A stretch of DNA of 64,000 nt from assembly GCF_013141775.1 (NCBI RefSeq), contig NZ_WHOB01000093.1, forward strand, positions 62,001-126,000, in the 5' to 3' direction. The notes beneath the pieces are model-generated. The model had not been told where the DNA came from. It saw only the letters and a program-made list of their open reading frames with translations, and searched no databases. Source of the DNA: Paenibacillus phytohabitans. GTDB taxonomy: Bacteria; Bacillota; Bacilli; Paenibacillales; Paenibacillaceae. Positions 51,132 to 58,922 of the stretch are shown here, piece after piece; the first letter of the stretch is position 1, and every line of letters starts with the position of its first letter. The translations under genes were made by a program, and so were the position numbers.

Positions 51132-52070
51132 ATGGATTGGCTTCATGATTATGAGGACGAGCTCCGCCTGGTTTTTCAGGAGAGCTGCACGGTTATCTCA
51201 GCGTTTCCCGAACCGCTTAATGCCCAAGGCCTGTCCTATCTTGATCAGTTTAACGTATTTAGGGCAGGAAGCCACAAAAATTACATATGTTATCTTCTCC
51301 CCTTCTGGCTGCAGGACAGATGCGGCCTGAGTATCCCCCTGACCCGTCAAATGTCGGTCGGCAACGTCTTTTTTATGCTCTACTTTTTCCTCCAGGATGA
51401 TCTGATGGACAGTAATGAGCTCTCCGCTGCACAGGCACTGCCGCTGGCCAATCTGCTCTATGTCGAGTTTCTGAATATTTACCGTCCGCTTTTCCCCGCG
51501 GATTCCCCGTTCTGGTCATACTTTGGCCGTTATATCTCGGAGTGGGCAGACAGTGTAAGCGGTGAAGCCGGCGGAGATTATTTCCTGAGGGACCGCCTCC
51601 GTATCTCCCACAAAGCCAGTCCGCTTAAGCTTACCAGCACGGCGGCACTGCTGCTCTCAGACCAATCCCACCTGATAACTGAAGCTGAAGAGATGATTCA
51701 TGGCGTACTGCTGACCTTGCAGATGCTTGACGACTATGAGGATTGGGAACAGGATTTGGAGGAGGGAAATTACAATTGCCTGCTGTCGCTGGCACGCTGC
51801 CATGGGGAGGATGAAGGAGTACCGCTCACTAAATCATCGGTGAAGGATTTTATTTTTACAAATGGCGGACTTGCTTCGTATGCGGGGACAGCTCTGGTTA
51901 ATCACTGCACACTTGAAGCCTTCACGCTGGAGCTTCCCCATCTGTTATCCTTCCATCAGGTGCTGGTGAAGAACCTGCAGCATATGGCCGCAGCGATCGA
52001 AGCCGAGAAGCAATTATTGCAAAGCGGAGGGCTCAATTATTGGTTAACCAAAAATATGAATATTTTATAA
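51132..52070 (+). CDS. ComQ-like isoprenyl transferase (polyprenyl synthetase fold)
   Basis: A 312-residue helical protein without signal peptide. Two Asp-rich motifs mark it as a class I isoprenoid synthase fold: QDDLMD (Asp89, Asp90, Asp93) and LQMLDDYEDWEQD (Asp200, Asp201, Asp204), the latter matching FQxxDDxxD. These bind the magnesium-diphosphate of an isoprenyl donor. It is followed 84 nt later by a small precursor-like peptide with a C-terminal Trp. This matches ComQ, which attaches an isoprenyl group to Trp of ComX. Length is close to ComQ. It has a good sigma-A promoter, and the ATG at 51132 follows AGGAG. Alternatives: a free polyprenyl diphosphate synthase or a terpene synthase. 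The pairing with the peptide favours peptide prenylation, which is inference. Confidence 0.78.
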   Translation: MDWLHDYEDELRLVFQESCTVISAFPEPLNAQGLSYLDQFNVFRAGSHKNYICYLLPFWLQDRCGLSIPLTRQMSVGNVFFMLYFFLQDDLMDSNELSAAQALPLANLLYVEFLNIYRPLFPADSPFWSYFGRYISEWADSVSGEAGGDYFLRDRLRISHKASPLKLTSTAALLLSDQSHLITEAEEMIHGVLLTLQMLDDYEDWEQDLEEGNYNCLLSLARCHGEDEGVPLTKSSVKDFIFTNGGLASYAGTALVNHCTLEAFTLELPHLLSFHQVLVKNLQHMAAAIEAEKQLLQSGGLNYWLTKNMNIL

Positions 52071-52154
52071 AATATATAAAAAAGCAATAGAATTATAGAT
52101 TGGCCTATGTTATGCTTATCAGGAAAATATAACCATTTTGAAAGGGTGATTGTA

Positions 52155-52394
52155 TTGTCAGACGCAATTCTTAAGAATCAAGTGATTCAGAAGGCCTGGG
52201 AAGATCCGAGTTTCAAACAGAGACTACTCACAGATCCGAAAGCAGCCCTCAAAGAAGTGCTCGGCATTACCCTTCCTGATAACATTACACTTAAGACAGT
52301 AGAGGAAGGCTCCAATGAGTTCTATCTCGTTATTCCTCCAAGTCCGGCCTCCGGAATGATGAAGACTAATGTCTCTGCGCTCGGCATCTGGTAA
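52155..52394 (+). CDS. Small peptide with NHLP-type leader, putative prenylated-peptide precursor
   Basis: A 79-residue peptide. The frame is open upstream, but the TTG at 52155 has AAAGGGTGA at proper spacing. Residues 1-62 carry the nitrile-hydratase-like leader (NHLP, TIGR03793) pattern: AWEDPSFKQRLLTDPKAALK, EVLGITLPDNI, TVEEGSNEFYLVIPPSP. After PASG comes a short putative core of MMKTNVSALGIW, ending in Trp79. NHLP leaders are found on proteusin and other RiPP precursors. The adjacent ComQ-like protein suggests isoprenylation of Trp79, as Trp is the acceptor in ComX. No cyclase, radical SAM, protease or exporter gene is adjacent. It could instead be a stand-alone NHLP protein. Confidence 0.75.
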   Translation: MSDAILKNQVIQKAWEDPSFKQRLLTDPKAALKEVLGITLPDNITLKTVEEGSNEFYLVIPPSPASGMMKTNVSALGIW

Positions 52395-52409
52395 CTTTCA
52401 CTAATGAAA

Positions 52410-54335
52410 TCAAGCTAATAGGGAGTTGGAATCATCCGGACCTTCTGCACGCGGCAGAATGGTGATGGATTCGGTTCCGGCTCCTTTTTTGCTCATGAAG
52501 CGGATTTCCCCCTCCATCGCCTCGATAATACGGAAAGTAACCATCAGTCCAAGACCCGTACCTTTTGTTTTGTTGGAAGAGAAATACGGTTCACCCAGCC
52601 GGCTGAGGACCGCAGGCTCCATCCCCGCCCCGTTATCCTTAATATGAATGTATACTTTATCCCCTTTACCATAGGCCAGCAGATGGATCGCGCCGTCTTC
52701 TCCCAGTGATTCGATACTATTCTTGATAATATTGATCAGCGCCTGCTTGAATTTGGACGAGTTGCCCTTAACCCATAAGCAATCCTCAACATCCAGAATC
52801 ATTTTGCCTCCATTTAAATGGCACAGCGGCAAGAGTATGCTCTGGATATGCTTGAATTCATCATTCACGTTAAGCAGGGAGATCTGCTCAAACTCCGGTT
52901 TGGCAAAGGTCAGGAAATCCGTGATAATACTCGCTGCACGGTCCAGTTCACTGAGTGCCATGAACAGATATCTCCGCTCATCGCCGTTCGACTTCTCGCT
53001 GAGCAGCTGGAGGAACCCCCGGGTGACCTGAAGCGGGTTGCGCACCTCATGAGCTACAGACGCTGCCAGCTCGCTGATAATCTCCATTTTCTCCGAACGC
53101 TGCAGTTCATTGTTGAACAGCTCCAGCTCACGCGAATATTTCACCACCTGCTGATGATTCTGCGCCAGCCGCCGGCCCAGGATGACAATCAGCGACAGGA
53201 TGAATACTACCAGCGCCCATTTCCAGTAGAACAGGTCATAATTTCCGCCCTTAACATAATACCAGACCAGCTCCGAGACCCCGGTTAGAGCTGCAGTACC
53301 GAAACCAATGGCAAAAATGATGGCATCCTTATTGCGCTTCAGGGAGAATATGATCACGCAGGCGATTAGCAGAATGAATTGCAGGATCATGATGATCCCA
53401 AGAATCTTAGTCGAGACAAAATAGTAGAATTCCAAAATCCGGTCGCCGGAGAGCGTATTAACAATCAGACAGAGGATGCAAAAAAGGGAGTAAACGGACT
53501 CGAATTTGCGGAACGAGCGGATGATGCCGAATTTGCCGCCGCCGAATATTTTCTCAAACAGAAAGGTCAGGGAAGGCAACAGCGACAATAGCGCGACGTC
53601 AAAGAACACCACGCTGACCGGTCCCAGATAACTGTAGAAGGTATATGTAAACGGAGAGTAGGTGATAGACAGCACTCCGGTGGAGGCTATCACTATGGCT
53701 AAGGAAGCTGCAACCGGGAAGTACTCCTTGTTCAGATAAAATGAGCAGACAAACAGGACCACCGCCACGAACACAAAGGCGCCGCCCAGGATCACATCGA
53801 TAAGTCCATTTTTAATATAATCCTTGATCAGAACACTATGCTCACCGACCACGATCTTATCCTTGATTCCAATCCGGTCCTTCAGGGTTTCCGTCCAAAT
53901 ATACATCGTTTTGCCGTTGTCCGTCATATCCAGAGGCACAAGCAGCGAATAATTATCCTTAATAAAGCTGCGGTCGCTCTCGAAAATCAGCCGCTCTTCC
54001 ACGTACACTTTGACATGCAGGGCATAGATCGCATCAATATAGACGGAAGGGGCTGCGTAGCTATATGAGGGTAGTGTTAGCTTCGTCCAGGCGGAGGATA
54101 CCCCGGAAGGCAGCTGAGGCATCTCAGTCTTCCCTTCAACTTCCATCCATCCCTCCGTTTCCCTCAGAGGAACCTTCCGCCCGCTGTCTCCCGGACCCTC
54201 CTGCCACTTCAATTGCCAATGGCTGATCTCGCTGGCAGGGTAGTAACTTTGCGCCGATACCAGAAACGGTCCACAGGTTACTGAGAGCAGAAACAGCACT
54301 AAGGTTATATGTAAACTTTTGAACATCAAAGACAT
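52410..54335 (-). CDS. Membrane histidine kinase with 7TM sensor and KinB/KinE-like kinase core (paralogue A)
   Basis: A 641-residue protein. A signal/first span (about 8-27) is followed by an extracytoplasmic beta-rich domain (about 30-175; SHWQLKWQEGPGD). Seven membrane spans follow (about 180-395), an arrangement like 7TMR-DISM receptors. The cytoplasmic core has His429 in ELAASVAHEVRNPLQVTRGF, the H-box form seen in sporulation kinases. ATP-binding boxes are NIIKNSIES, DNGAGM and KGTGLGLMVTFRI. No response regulator is adjacent, so it may feed the Spo0F phosphorelay. It is convergent with the peptide gene, 15 nt apart, and is followed upstream by a close paralogue. Candidate receptor for the peptide; this is inference. 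Confidence 0.88.
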   Translation of the reverse strand: MSLMFKSLHITLVLFLLSVTCGPFLVSAQSYYPASEISHWQLKWQEGPGDSGRKVPLRETEGWMEVEGKTEMPQLPSGVSSAWTKLTLPSYSYAAPSVYIDAIYALHVKVYVEERLIFESDRSFIKDNYSLLVPLDMTDNGKTMYIWTETLKDRIGIKDKIVVGEHSVLIKDYIKNGLIDVILGGAFVFVAVVLFVCSFYLNKEYFPVAASLAIVIASTGVLSITYSPFTYTFYSYLGPVSVVFFDVALLSLLPSLTFLFEKIFGGGKFGIIRSFRKFESVYSLFCILCLIVNTLSGDRILEFYYFVSTKILGIIMILQFILLIACVIIFSLKRNKDAIIFAIGFGTAALTGVSELVWYYVKGGNYDLFYWKWALVVFILSLIVILGRRLAQNHQQVVKYSRELELFNNELQRSEKMEIISELAASVAHEVRNPLQVTRGFLQLLSEKSNGDERRYLFMALSELDRAASIITDFLTFAKPEFEQISLLNVNDEFKHIQSILLPLCHLNGGKMILDVEDCLWVKGNSSKFKQALINIIKNSIESLGEDGAIHLLAYGKGDKVYIHIKDNGAGMEPAVLSRLGEPYFSSNKTKGTGLGLMVTFRIIEAMEGEIRFMSKKGAGTESITILPRAEGPDDSNSLLA

Positions 54336-54442
54336 GCAAGCACCTCAGAAGAAAGTTTCAGAAACAAAGTTCTGTTAGTGTTAGTATTTCGCTCCGCCCT
54401 CTGCCCATCCCTTCAAAAAAACGGAATAAACAAAAATAATTC

Positions 54443-56338
54443 CTAATTATTGCCTGAGGCTGGTAATTTAACAATAACCTCTGTCCCCTCACCCTTCCTG
54501 CTCTGAAACTCTATGGAACCGTTCATCGCTTCAATAATCCGGAAGGTTACCATGAGTCCAAGCCCCGTCCCCTTCGTCTTATTGGAATAATACGGCTCCC
54601 CCAGCCGGGCCAGCTCGCTGACCTTCATGCCTTCGCCGTTATCCTGAACACTGATGACCACATGACTGCCTGTCTTCCAGGCGGTTACTACAATCAAGCC
54701 TTCCTCCTGCAATGACTCAATGCTGTTCTTAATCAGGTTAATGAATGCCTGCTTGAATTTGGCCGGGCTGCCCGACACTTGAAGATCCTCCTGCAGATGC
54801 AGTTCAATGGCTCCACCCTGCAGATTGGCGAGGGGCACCAGGATACCTGACACATGCTTCAGCTCTCCGGAGACTTCAAATACATCTACCGTATCCATAC
54901 CGGGCTTAGCGAACGTCAAAAAGTCGGTAATGATGACCGAGGCCCTGTCCAGCTCCTCCATGGCCATCTGCAGATACTCCTTCTCCTTCTTGCCGGAGCG
55001 TTCTCCCAGAATCTGCAGGAAACCGCGGGTTACCTGCAGGGGATTCCGTACCTCATGGGCAACCGAGGCAGCGAGTTCACTGATAATCTCCATTTTCTCC
55101 GACCGCTGCAGATCATTATTGAATTTCTCCAGTTCCCTGGAGTATTCCAAAGCCTGCTCATGACTCCCCGCAAACCGTCTTCCCAGAATAACAATCAGGG
55201 AAATAACGAACAGAACCATTCCCCACTTCCACCAATACAGATGATACCTCTCCGAAGAGAAATAATAGATCAGCAGCTCACTCAGGGACAGGAAGGCAAA
55301 CACAGAGAACCCCATCGAGAAAATCACAGCATCTTTATTGCCCCTGAGGGCATAAGTCAGCGACATATACAGCAAATAAACAAACTGCGCCATAATCAGC
55401 ACACCTGTCACATTGATGGTCAGGAAGGAGTACAGGTAGTCGAACCGGAATGAGAGCACGGCATTCAGGGCAAGCCCACCCAGGCAGAACAAGGAGTAAG
55501 CCAGCTGGAAATTGCGCAGCCGGGTGGTATATCCCCGCTTGCCGGGTCCAAATAATTGTTCAAAGTAGATCGTAAACGCCGGCAGAAGTGTGAAGAGCGC
55601 CAGATCGAAGCAGATTCCCGTAAGCCGCTCCTGGCTGTTCACGATCAGCCGCAGGAACGGGGAATACGTAATCAGCAGCACGCCAAAGGATATAATGACC
55701 AGAATCAGAAATAATCCGCCCGAGAAAAATTCCGGTTTAAGGAACAACAGACAGATCATCAGCGCTCCGCCCATAAATATCAGCGCCGCTCCAATGACAA
55801 TATCCACCAGATCCTGCTTCACATAGAAGGACAGCAGCTTGTCATAGCTGCCTACCCTGACCTTTCCCCCGATGCCGAAATCCTTGCCCCCGGCACTCCA
55901 TAGATACAGCTGCTTGGCACTGTCCTCCCCGGATAGCGGAATTAGCACCTTGTTGCCGCTGTAATTGATCACCTCACTGGAATCATAGATGAGCCGGCGG
56001 TCTATATATACCTTAAGGCTGTCGCCGTATACTTTGTCGATCAGGAGTGCTGAATTCGCCTCTGTCCGCGGCAAAGAAAACCGCAGCCAGACTGAATCTG
56101 CACCCGCAGGCGGTTGCGGCCTGTCTGCCCGCGCCTGTACAGTCCGCCACTCCCCGGAAGGAGCAGCCATCGCCTCCTGAATATCATGTAGAACTGCATG
56201 TTCCCATTTAAGCTGCCATGCCGGGAGGGCTACTTCTTTATGTCCGCCCCATTCCATGGCAATGCCAACCGGGATTATGGCAATTACGAGCAGCAGCATA
56301 ATTAGTGCGGCTGCTGTTTTGGTTGAAGGCAACTTCAT
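54443..56338 (-). CDS. Membrane histidine kinase with 7TM sensor and KinB/KinE-like kinase core (paralogue B)
   Basis: A 631-residue paralogue of the kinase encoded at 52410-54335, with the same layout: first span, extracytoplasmic domain (about 30-170; PAWQLKWEHAVLHD), seven spans (about 180-395), and kinase core with His428 in the same ELAASVAHEVRNPLQVTRGF. The kinase cores are nearly identical in places (KGTGLGLMVTFRIIEAM in both), whereas the outer domains differ much more. This suggests a tandem duplication with divergence of ligand recognition. The start follows GGGGTG. The two genes are 107 nt apart and probably form one transcript. Confidence 0.88.
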   Translation of the reverse strand: MKLPSTKTAAALIMLLLVIAIIPVGIAMEWGGHKEVALPAWQLKWEHAVLHDIQEAMAAPSGEWRTVQARADRPQPPAGADSVWLRFSLPRTEANSALLIDKVYGDSLKVYIDRRLIYDSSEVINYSGNKVLIPLSGEDSAKQLYLWSAGGKDFGIGGKVRVGSYDKLLSFYVKQDLVDIVIGAALIFMGGALMICLLFLKPEFFSGGLFLILVIISFGVLLITYSPFLRLIVNSQERLTGICFDLALFTLLPAFTIYFEQLFGPGKRGYTTRLRNFQLAYSLFCLGGLALNAVLSFRFDYLYSFLTINVTGVLIMAQFVYLLYMSLTYALRGNKDAVIFSMGFSVFAFLSLSELLIYYFSSERYHLYWWKWGMVLFVISLIVILGRRFAGSHEQALEYSRELEKFNNDLQRSEKMEIISELAASVAHEVRNPLQVTRGFLQILGERSGKKEKEYLQMAMEELDRASVIITDFLTFAKPGMDTVDVFEVSGELKHVSGILVPLANLQGGAIELHLQEDLQVSGSPAKFKQAFINLIKNSIESLQEEGLIVVTAWKTGSHVVISVQDNGEGMKVSELARLGEPYYSNKTKGTGLGLMVTFRIIEAMNGSIEFQSRKGEGTEVIVKLPASGNN

Positions 56339-56613
56339 TGTGGCACCCCAGTGAATCCTTAGTTGTATTTACGTAGTTCATATGATTCTTATTTTCGACA
56401 ACGTTCGCACTATACCTGCCTTATCCTGCAAAAAACCTCGAAAAATAGAAGGATTAGTTAGCTTGTGAAGCCTAGGCATTCTTATATTTACGTGTTAATT
56501 GTGGTTATTCCACGGGTGGAATGAATATATTAACAGAATGGCTGCCCGGCTGCCGAACAGATTCGCCGCCGGTTTAAAGGGTATACAATTACTATAGGTA
56601 AAGGAGGCTCGCG

Positions 56614-56793
56614 ATGGACACTCATAAGAAACCTGCTGATGGTGAAGAACAAGACCGTGAGGACCTGATTACCGAGCGGGATATTGATGAAGAGTCCGGA
56701 CTGTTCCAGGAAGGCACCTATCCCGGCGCACTTCCGGACAAGGATCAGAAAGCTGCGGTTAATCATGCTGTCCCCAAAGAGGGGCAGACTTAA
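56614..56793 (+). CDS. Small charged protein, function unknown
   Basis: A 59-residue protein starting MDTHKKPADGEEQDREDL and ending VPKEGQT. The start is preceded by an ideal AAGGAGG at 7 nt. It is acidic, Asp/Glu-rich, without Cys, signal or membrane span, and probably disordered. It is followed 21 nt later by another acidic protein gene, so the two form an operon. A 14-bp palindrome TTCCAC-GG-GTGGAA (56508-56521) lies about 90 nt upstream. Family not recognised. Confidence 0.7.
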   Translation: MDTHKKPADGEEQDREDLITERDIDEESGLFQEGTYPGALPDKDQKAAVNHAVPKEGQT

Positions 56794-56814
56794 AATAAAG
56801 GGAGCTGAACAGCA

Positions 56815-57420
56815 ATGGGCAATGAATTCAATAAGACCGAAGCCGACTTTGTGTACGAGCGTTATACCAAAATGGGCGGCGTTTCCCCGGAACAGGATAT
56901 TCCGCTGGAAGAATTGCGTCCGCTCGGCACCATTACCGAACAAAGTCCAAGTGATGAAGTGGACACCGCCGGGAACCGGCCGCTTGAATCTGCTCTGGCC
57001 AGCCATGATCCCGCTAATTTCACACCCATAGATTTCGACGGTGTGGTGGACGATGGTTCCGATCCGGCACTGGTCGGCGATAATATTCTGGCTGCCGACA
57101 TCGGACTGAATGTGCCGGATTCCGGGCTGGGCCCGCGTTCAGACCGGAACCCCCCTCCGCCAGGGACTCCGGCGCCGGAACGGGACGAGCTCCTGGAATC
57201 GGATGCACTGTACGCTGCCGGCGCAGCAGGCCTGACCGGCAATGTAATTGATTATGCGGATGAGGAAGAGCTGCTGGAGGAAGAGGAAGAGCTTCCGCTG
57301 GAGGATATCCCGGATGCCGACGATATTGATCCCGGCAGCGCGATCGACCCGGTCTCCCCGGACCCCGACGCAATGCCCGGAACCGATGTGCTGAACGGCT
57401 CCAGCGGTGAAGAGGACTAA
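56815..57420 (+). CDS. Acidic low-complexity protein, function unknown
   Basis: A 201-residue protein, strongly acidic (Asp/Glu-rich, with EEELLEEEEELPLEDIPDAD near residue 150) and rich in Pro and Gly. No signal peptide, Cys or membrane span. The first 45 residues (NEFNKTEADFVYERYTKMGG) are more ordered in character. AAAGGGAG precedes the start. It is co-oriented with the 59-residue gene, 21 nt upstream. Not recognised; probably intrinsically disordered in its second half. Confidence 0.72.
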   Translation: MGNEFNKTEADFVYERYTKMGGVSPEQDIPLEELRPLGTITEQSPSDEVDTAGNRPLESALASHDPANFTPIDFDGVVDDGSDPALVGDNILAADIGLNVPDSGLGPRSDRNPPPPGTPAPERDELLESDALYAAGAAGLTGNVIDYADEEELLEEEEELPLEDIPDADDIDPGSAIDPVSPDPDAMPGTDVLNGSSGEED

Positions 57421-57474
57421 GCGGCATAACCGTATTGACTTTTGAACGAAATAAACTTACTATAATGGCATTCA

Positions 57475-57560
57475 ATACGGCGATGGAGTTCGCCATAACC
57501 GTCCTTCGGGACTAATGACTCCTACCAGTGATCACTCGCTGGTAGGAGTCTGTTTATTTT
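57475..57560 (+). ncRNA. Fluoride riboswitch (crcB motif) with terminator
   Basis: The aptamer shows GGCGATGGAGTTCGCC, ATAACC, a short hairpin GTCCTTCGGGAC, and TAATGACTCCTAC, the conserved order of the fluoride riboswitch. The last strand, GACTCCTACCAG (57517-57528), also forms a 12-bp terminator stem with CTGGTAGGAGTC (57539-57550), followed by TGTTTATTTT. Fluoride binding should stabilise the aptamer and prevent termination. The gene downstream is a CLC-type fluoride exporter, confirming the assignment. Confidence 0.93.
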
Positions 57561-57595
57561 CAGGGAGCAGACTCGGGATATGGGGGCATAGCAGG

Positions 57596-58903
57596 ATGAA
57601 GAGGAAGTATGCACGGTGGGTGGAGCTTGCAGCACGGCGGAGCCAGCTCGCTCTTTGGAGTACATTTGTGAAATGGGTGGTGCTGGGGGGATTGGTGGGA
57701 CTATTGTCGGGGAGTGCCTCGGCTATTTTCCTGAAAAGCCTGGAAGCCGTGACCAAGGTCCGGCTGGAGCATGCCTGGCTGCTGTTCCTGCTTCCTGTGG
57801 GGGGCGCTCTGGTTAGCGGCATGTACATGCGTTACGGCAGGAATAGCGCAAAGGGTAACAATCTTATTCTGGAGCAAATTCAGCAGGGAGATGAAGCGAT
57901 TCCGCTGCGGATGGCGCCTCTGGTCCTTATCGGGACACTGATTACCCATCTCTTCGGAGGTTCTGCCGGGCGTGAGGGAACGGCTGTGCAAATGGGCGGC
58001 AGTCTGGCCGATGCGCTGGGAAGATGGCTCCGGATCAACTCCCTGGACCGCAAAATCCTGCTCATGTGCGGAATCAGCGGCGGTTTCGGCTCGATCTTCG
58101 GGACCCCGCTGGCCGGAACGGTCTTCGGTCTGGAGGTTATCGCCATCGGCCTGATCAGCCACAAGGCCCTGCTGCCCTGTTTCGTTGCCAGCTTCACCGG
58201 TGATCTTGTCGCTTCCCGCTTGTGGGGTGTGCACCATATCCACTATCAGGTGGATGTTGTCCCCGGAATGGATGCGCTGGTGCTGGTCAAAGTGATTGCC
58301 GCGTCCATTGTGTTCGGTCTGGTCAGCCTGCTGTTCAGCGAGCTTACCCATTATCTGAAGCGGACCTTCGCCGCCTTAATCCGTAACCCTATGCTCAAAA
58401 GCGCCACCGGCGGTCTCATCATTATCGCCCTGGTGTACATTGCCGGTACACGGGATTATCTGGGCCTCGGGATTCCGCTAATCAGCGGTTCATTTACGGG
58501 GGATGTCCATCCTTTCGCCTTTCTGTGGAAACTGGTCTTCACAGCCTTTACCCTGGGGACTGGATTTCAGGGCGGCGAGGTGACCCCGCTCTTTGCCATC
58601 GGAGCTACTCTGGGGAACAGTCTGGCCGGCTTGCTTCATCTCTATGGACCTTTCCTGGCTTCGCTAGGCTTCATCGCCGTTTTCTGCGGAGCGGTCAATA
58701 CACCGATCGCCTGCTTCATTATGGGCATTGAGCTGTTTGGCTCCGGCGGAGCGGTATACATGTTCATCGCCTGCGTAATCAGCTATCTGTTCTCCGGACA
58801 CAGCGGCATCTACAGCTCCCAGCTCATCGGCATCTCCAAAAGCGCACTGCTCCCTGTTCCTGAAGGAACGACGCTGGCCGCCGTCAAAGAGCTTCACAAG
58901 TAG
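57596..58903 (+). CDS. Fluoride/proton antiporter of the CLC-F group
   Basis: A 435-residue membrane protein with about ten spans in the voltage-gated chloride channel fold. Motifs are GGSAGREGTAVQMGG (ion-binding and filter region), SGGFGSIFGTPLAGTVFGLE, and FQGGEVTPLFAIGATLGNSLA. It lacks CBS domains. The fluoride riboswitch directly upstream shows that its role is exporting fluoride, using a proton exchange as in CLC-F proteins. The ATG at 57596 was chosen because the upstream part of the frame lies within the riboswitch terminator. Confidence 0.93.
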   Translation: MKRKYARWVELAARRSQLALWSTFVKWVVLGGLVGLLSGSASAIFLKSLEAVTKVRLEHAWLLFLLPVGGALVSGMYMRYGRNSAKGNNLILEQIQQGDEAIPLRMAPLVLIGTLITHLFGGSAGREGTAVQMGGSLADALGRWLRINSLDRKILLMCGISGGFGSIFGTPLAGTVFGLEVIAIGLISHKALLPCFVASFTGDLVASRLWGVHHIHYQVDVVPGMDALVLVKVIAASIVFGLVSLLFSELTHYLKRTFAALIRNPMLKSATGGLIIIALVYIAGTRDYLGLGIPLISGSFTGDVHPFAFLWKLVFTAFTLGTGFQGGEVTPLFAIGATLGNSLAGLLHLYGPFLASLGFIAVFCGAVNTPIACFIMGIELFGSGGAVYMFIACVISYLFSGHSGIYSSQLIGISKSALLPVPEGTTLAAVKELHK

Positions 58904-58922
58904 ACACGGCGGCAGTTCATTC

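Noticed and set aside
52107..52154. Earlier ATG start for the NHLP-type peptide
   Set aside because: The extension has no ribosome binding site, and the NHLP pattern begins at the TTG at 52155, which has one.
57435..57466. Sigma-A promoter for the fluoride exporter
   Set aside because: TTGACT and TATAAT are present but 20 bp apart, outside the usual spacing, so the -35 assignment is uncertain.
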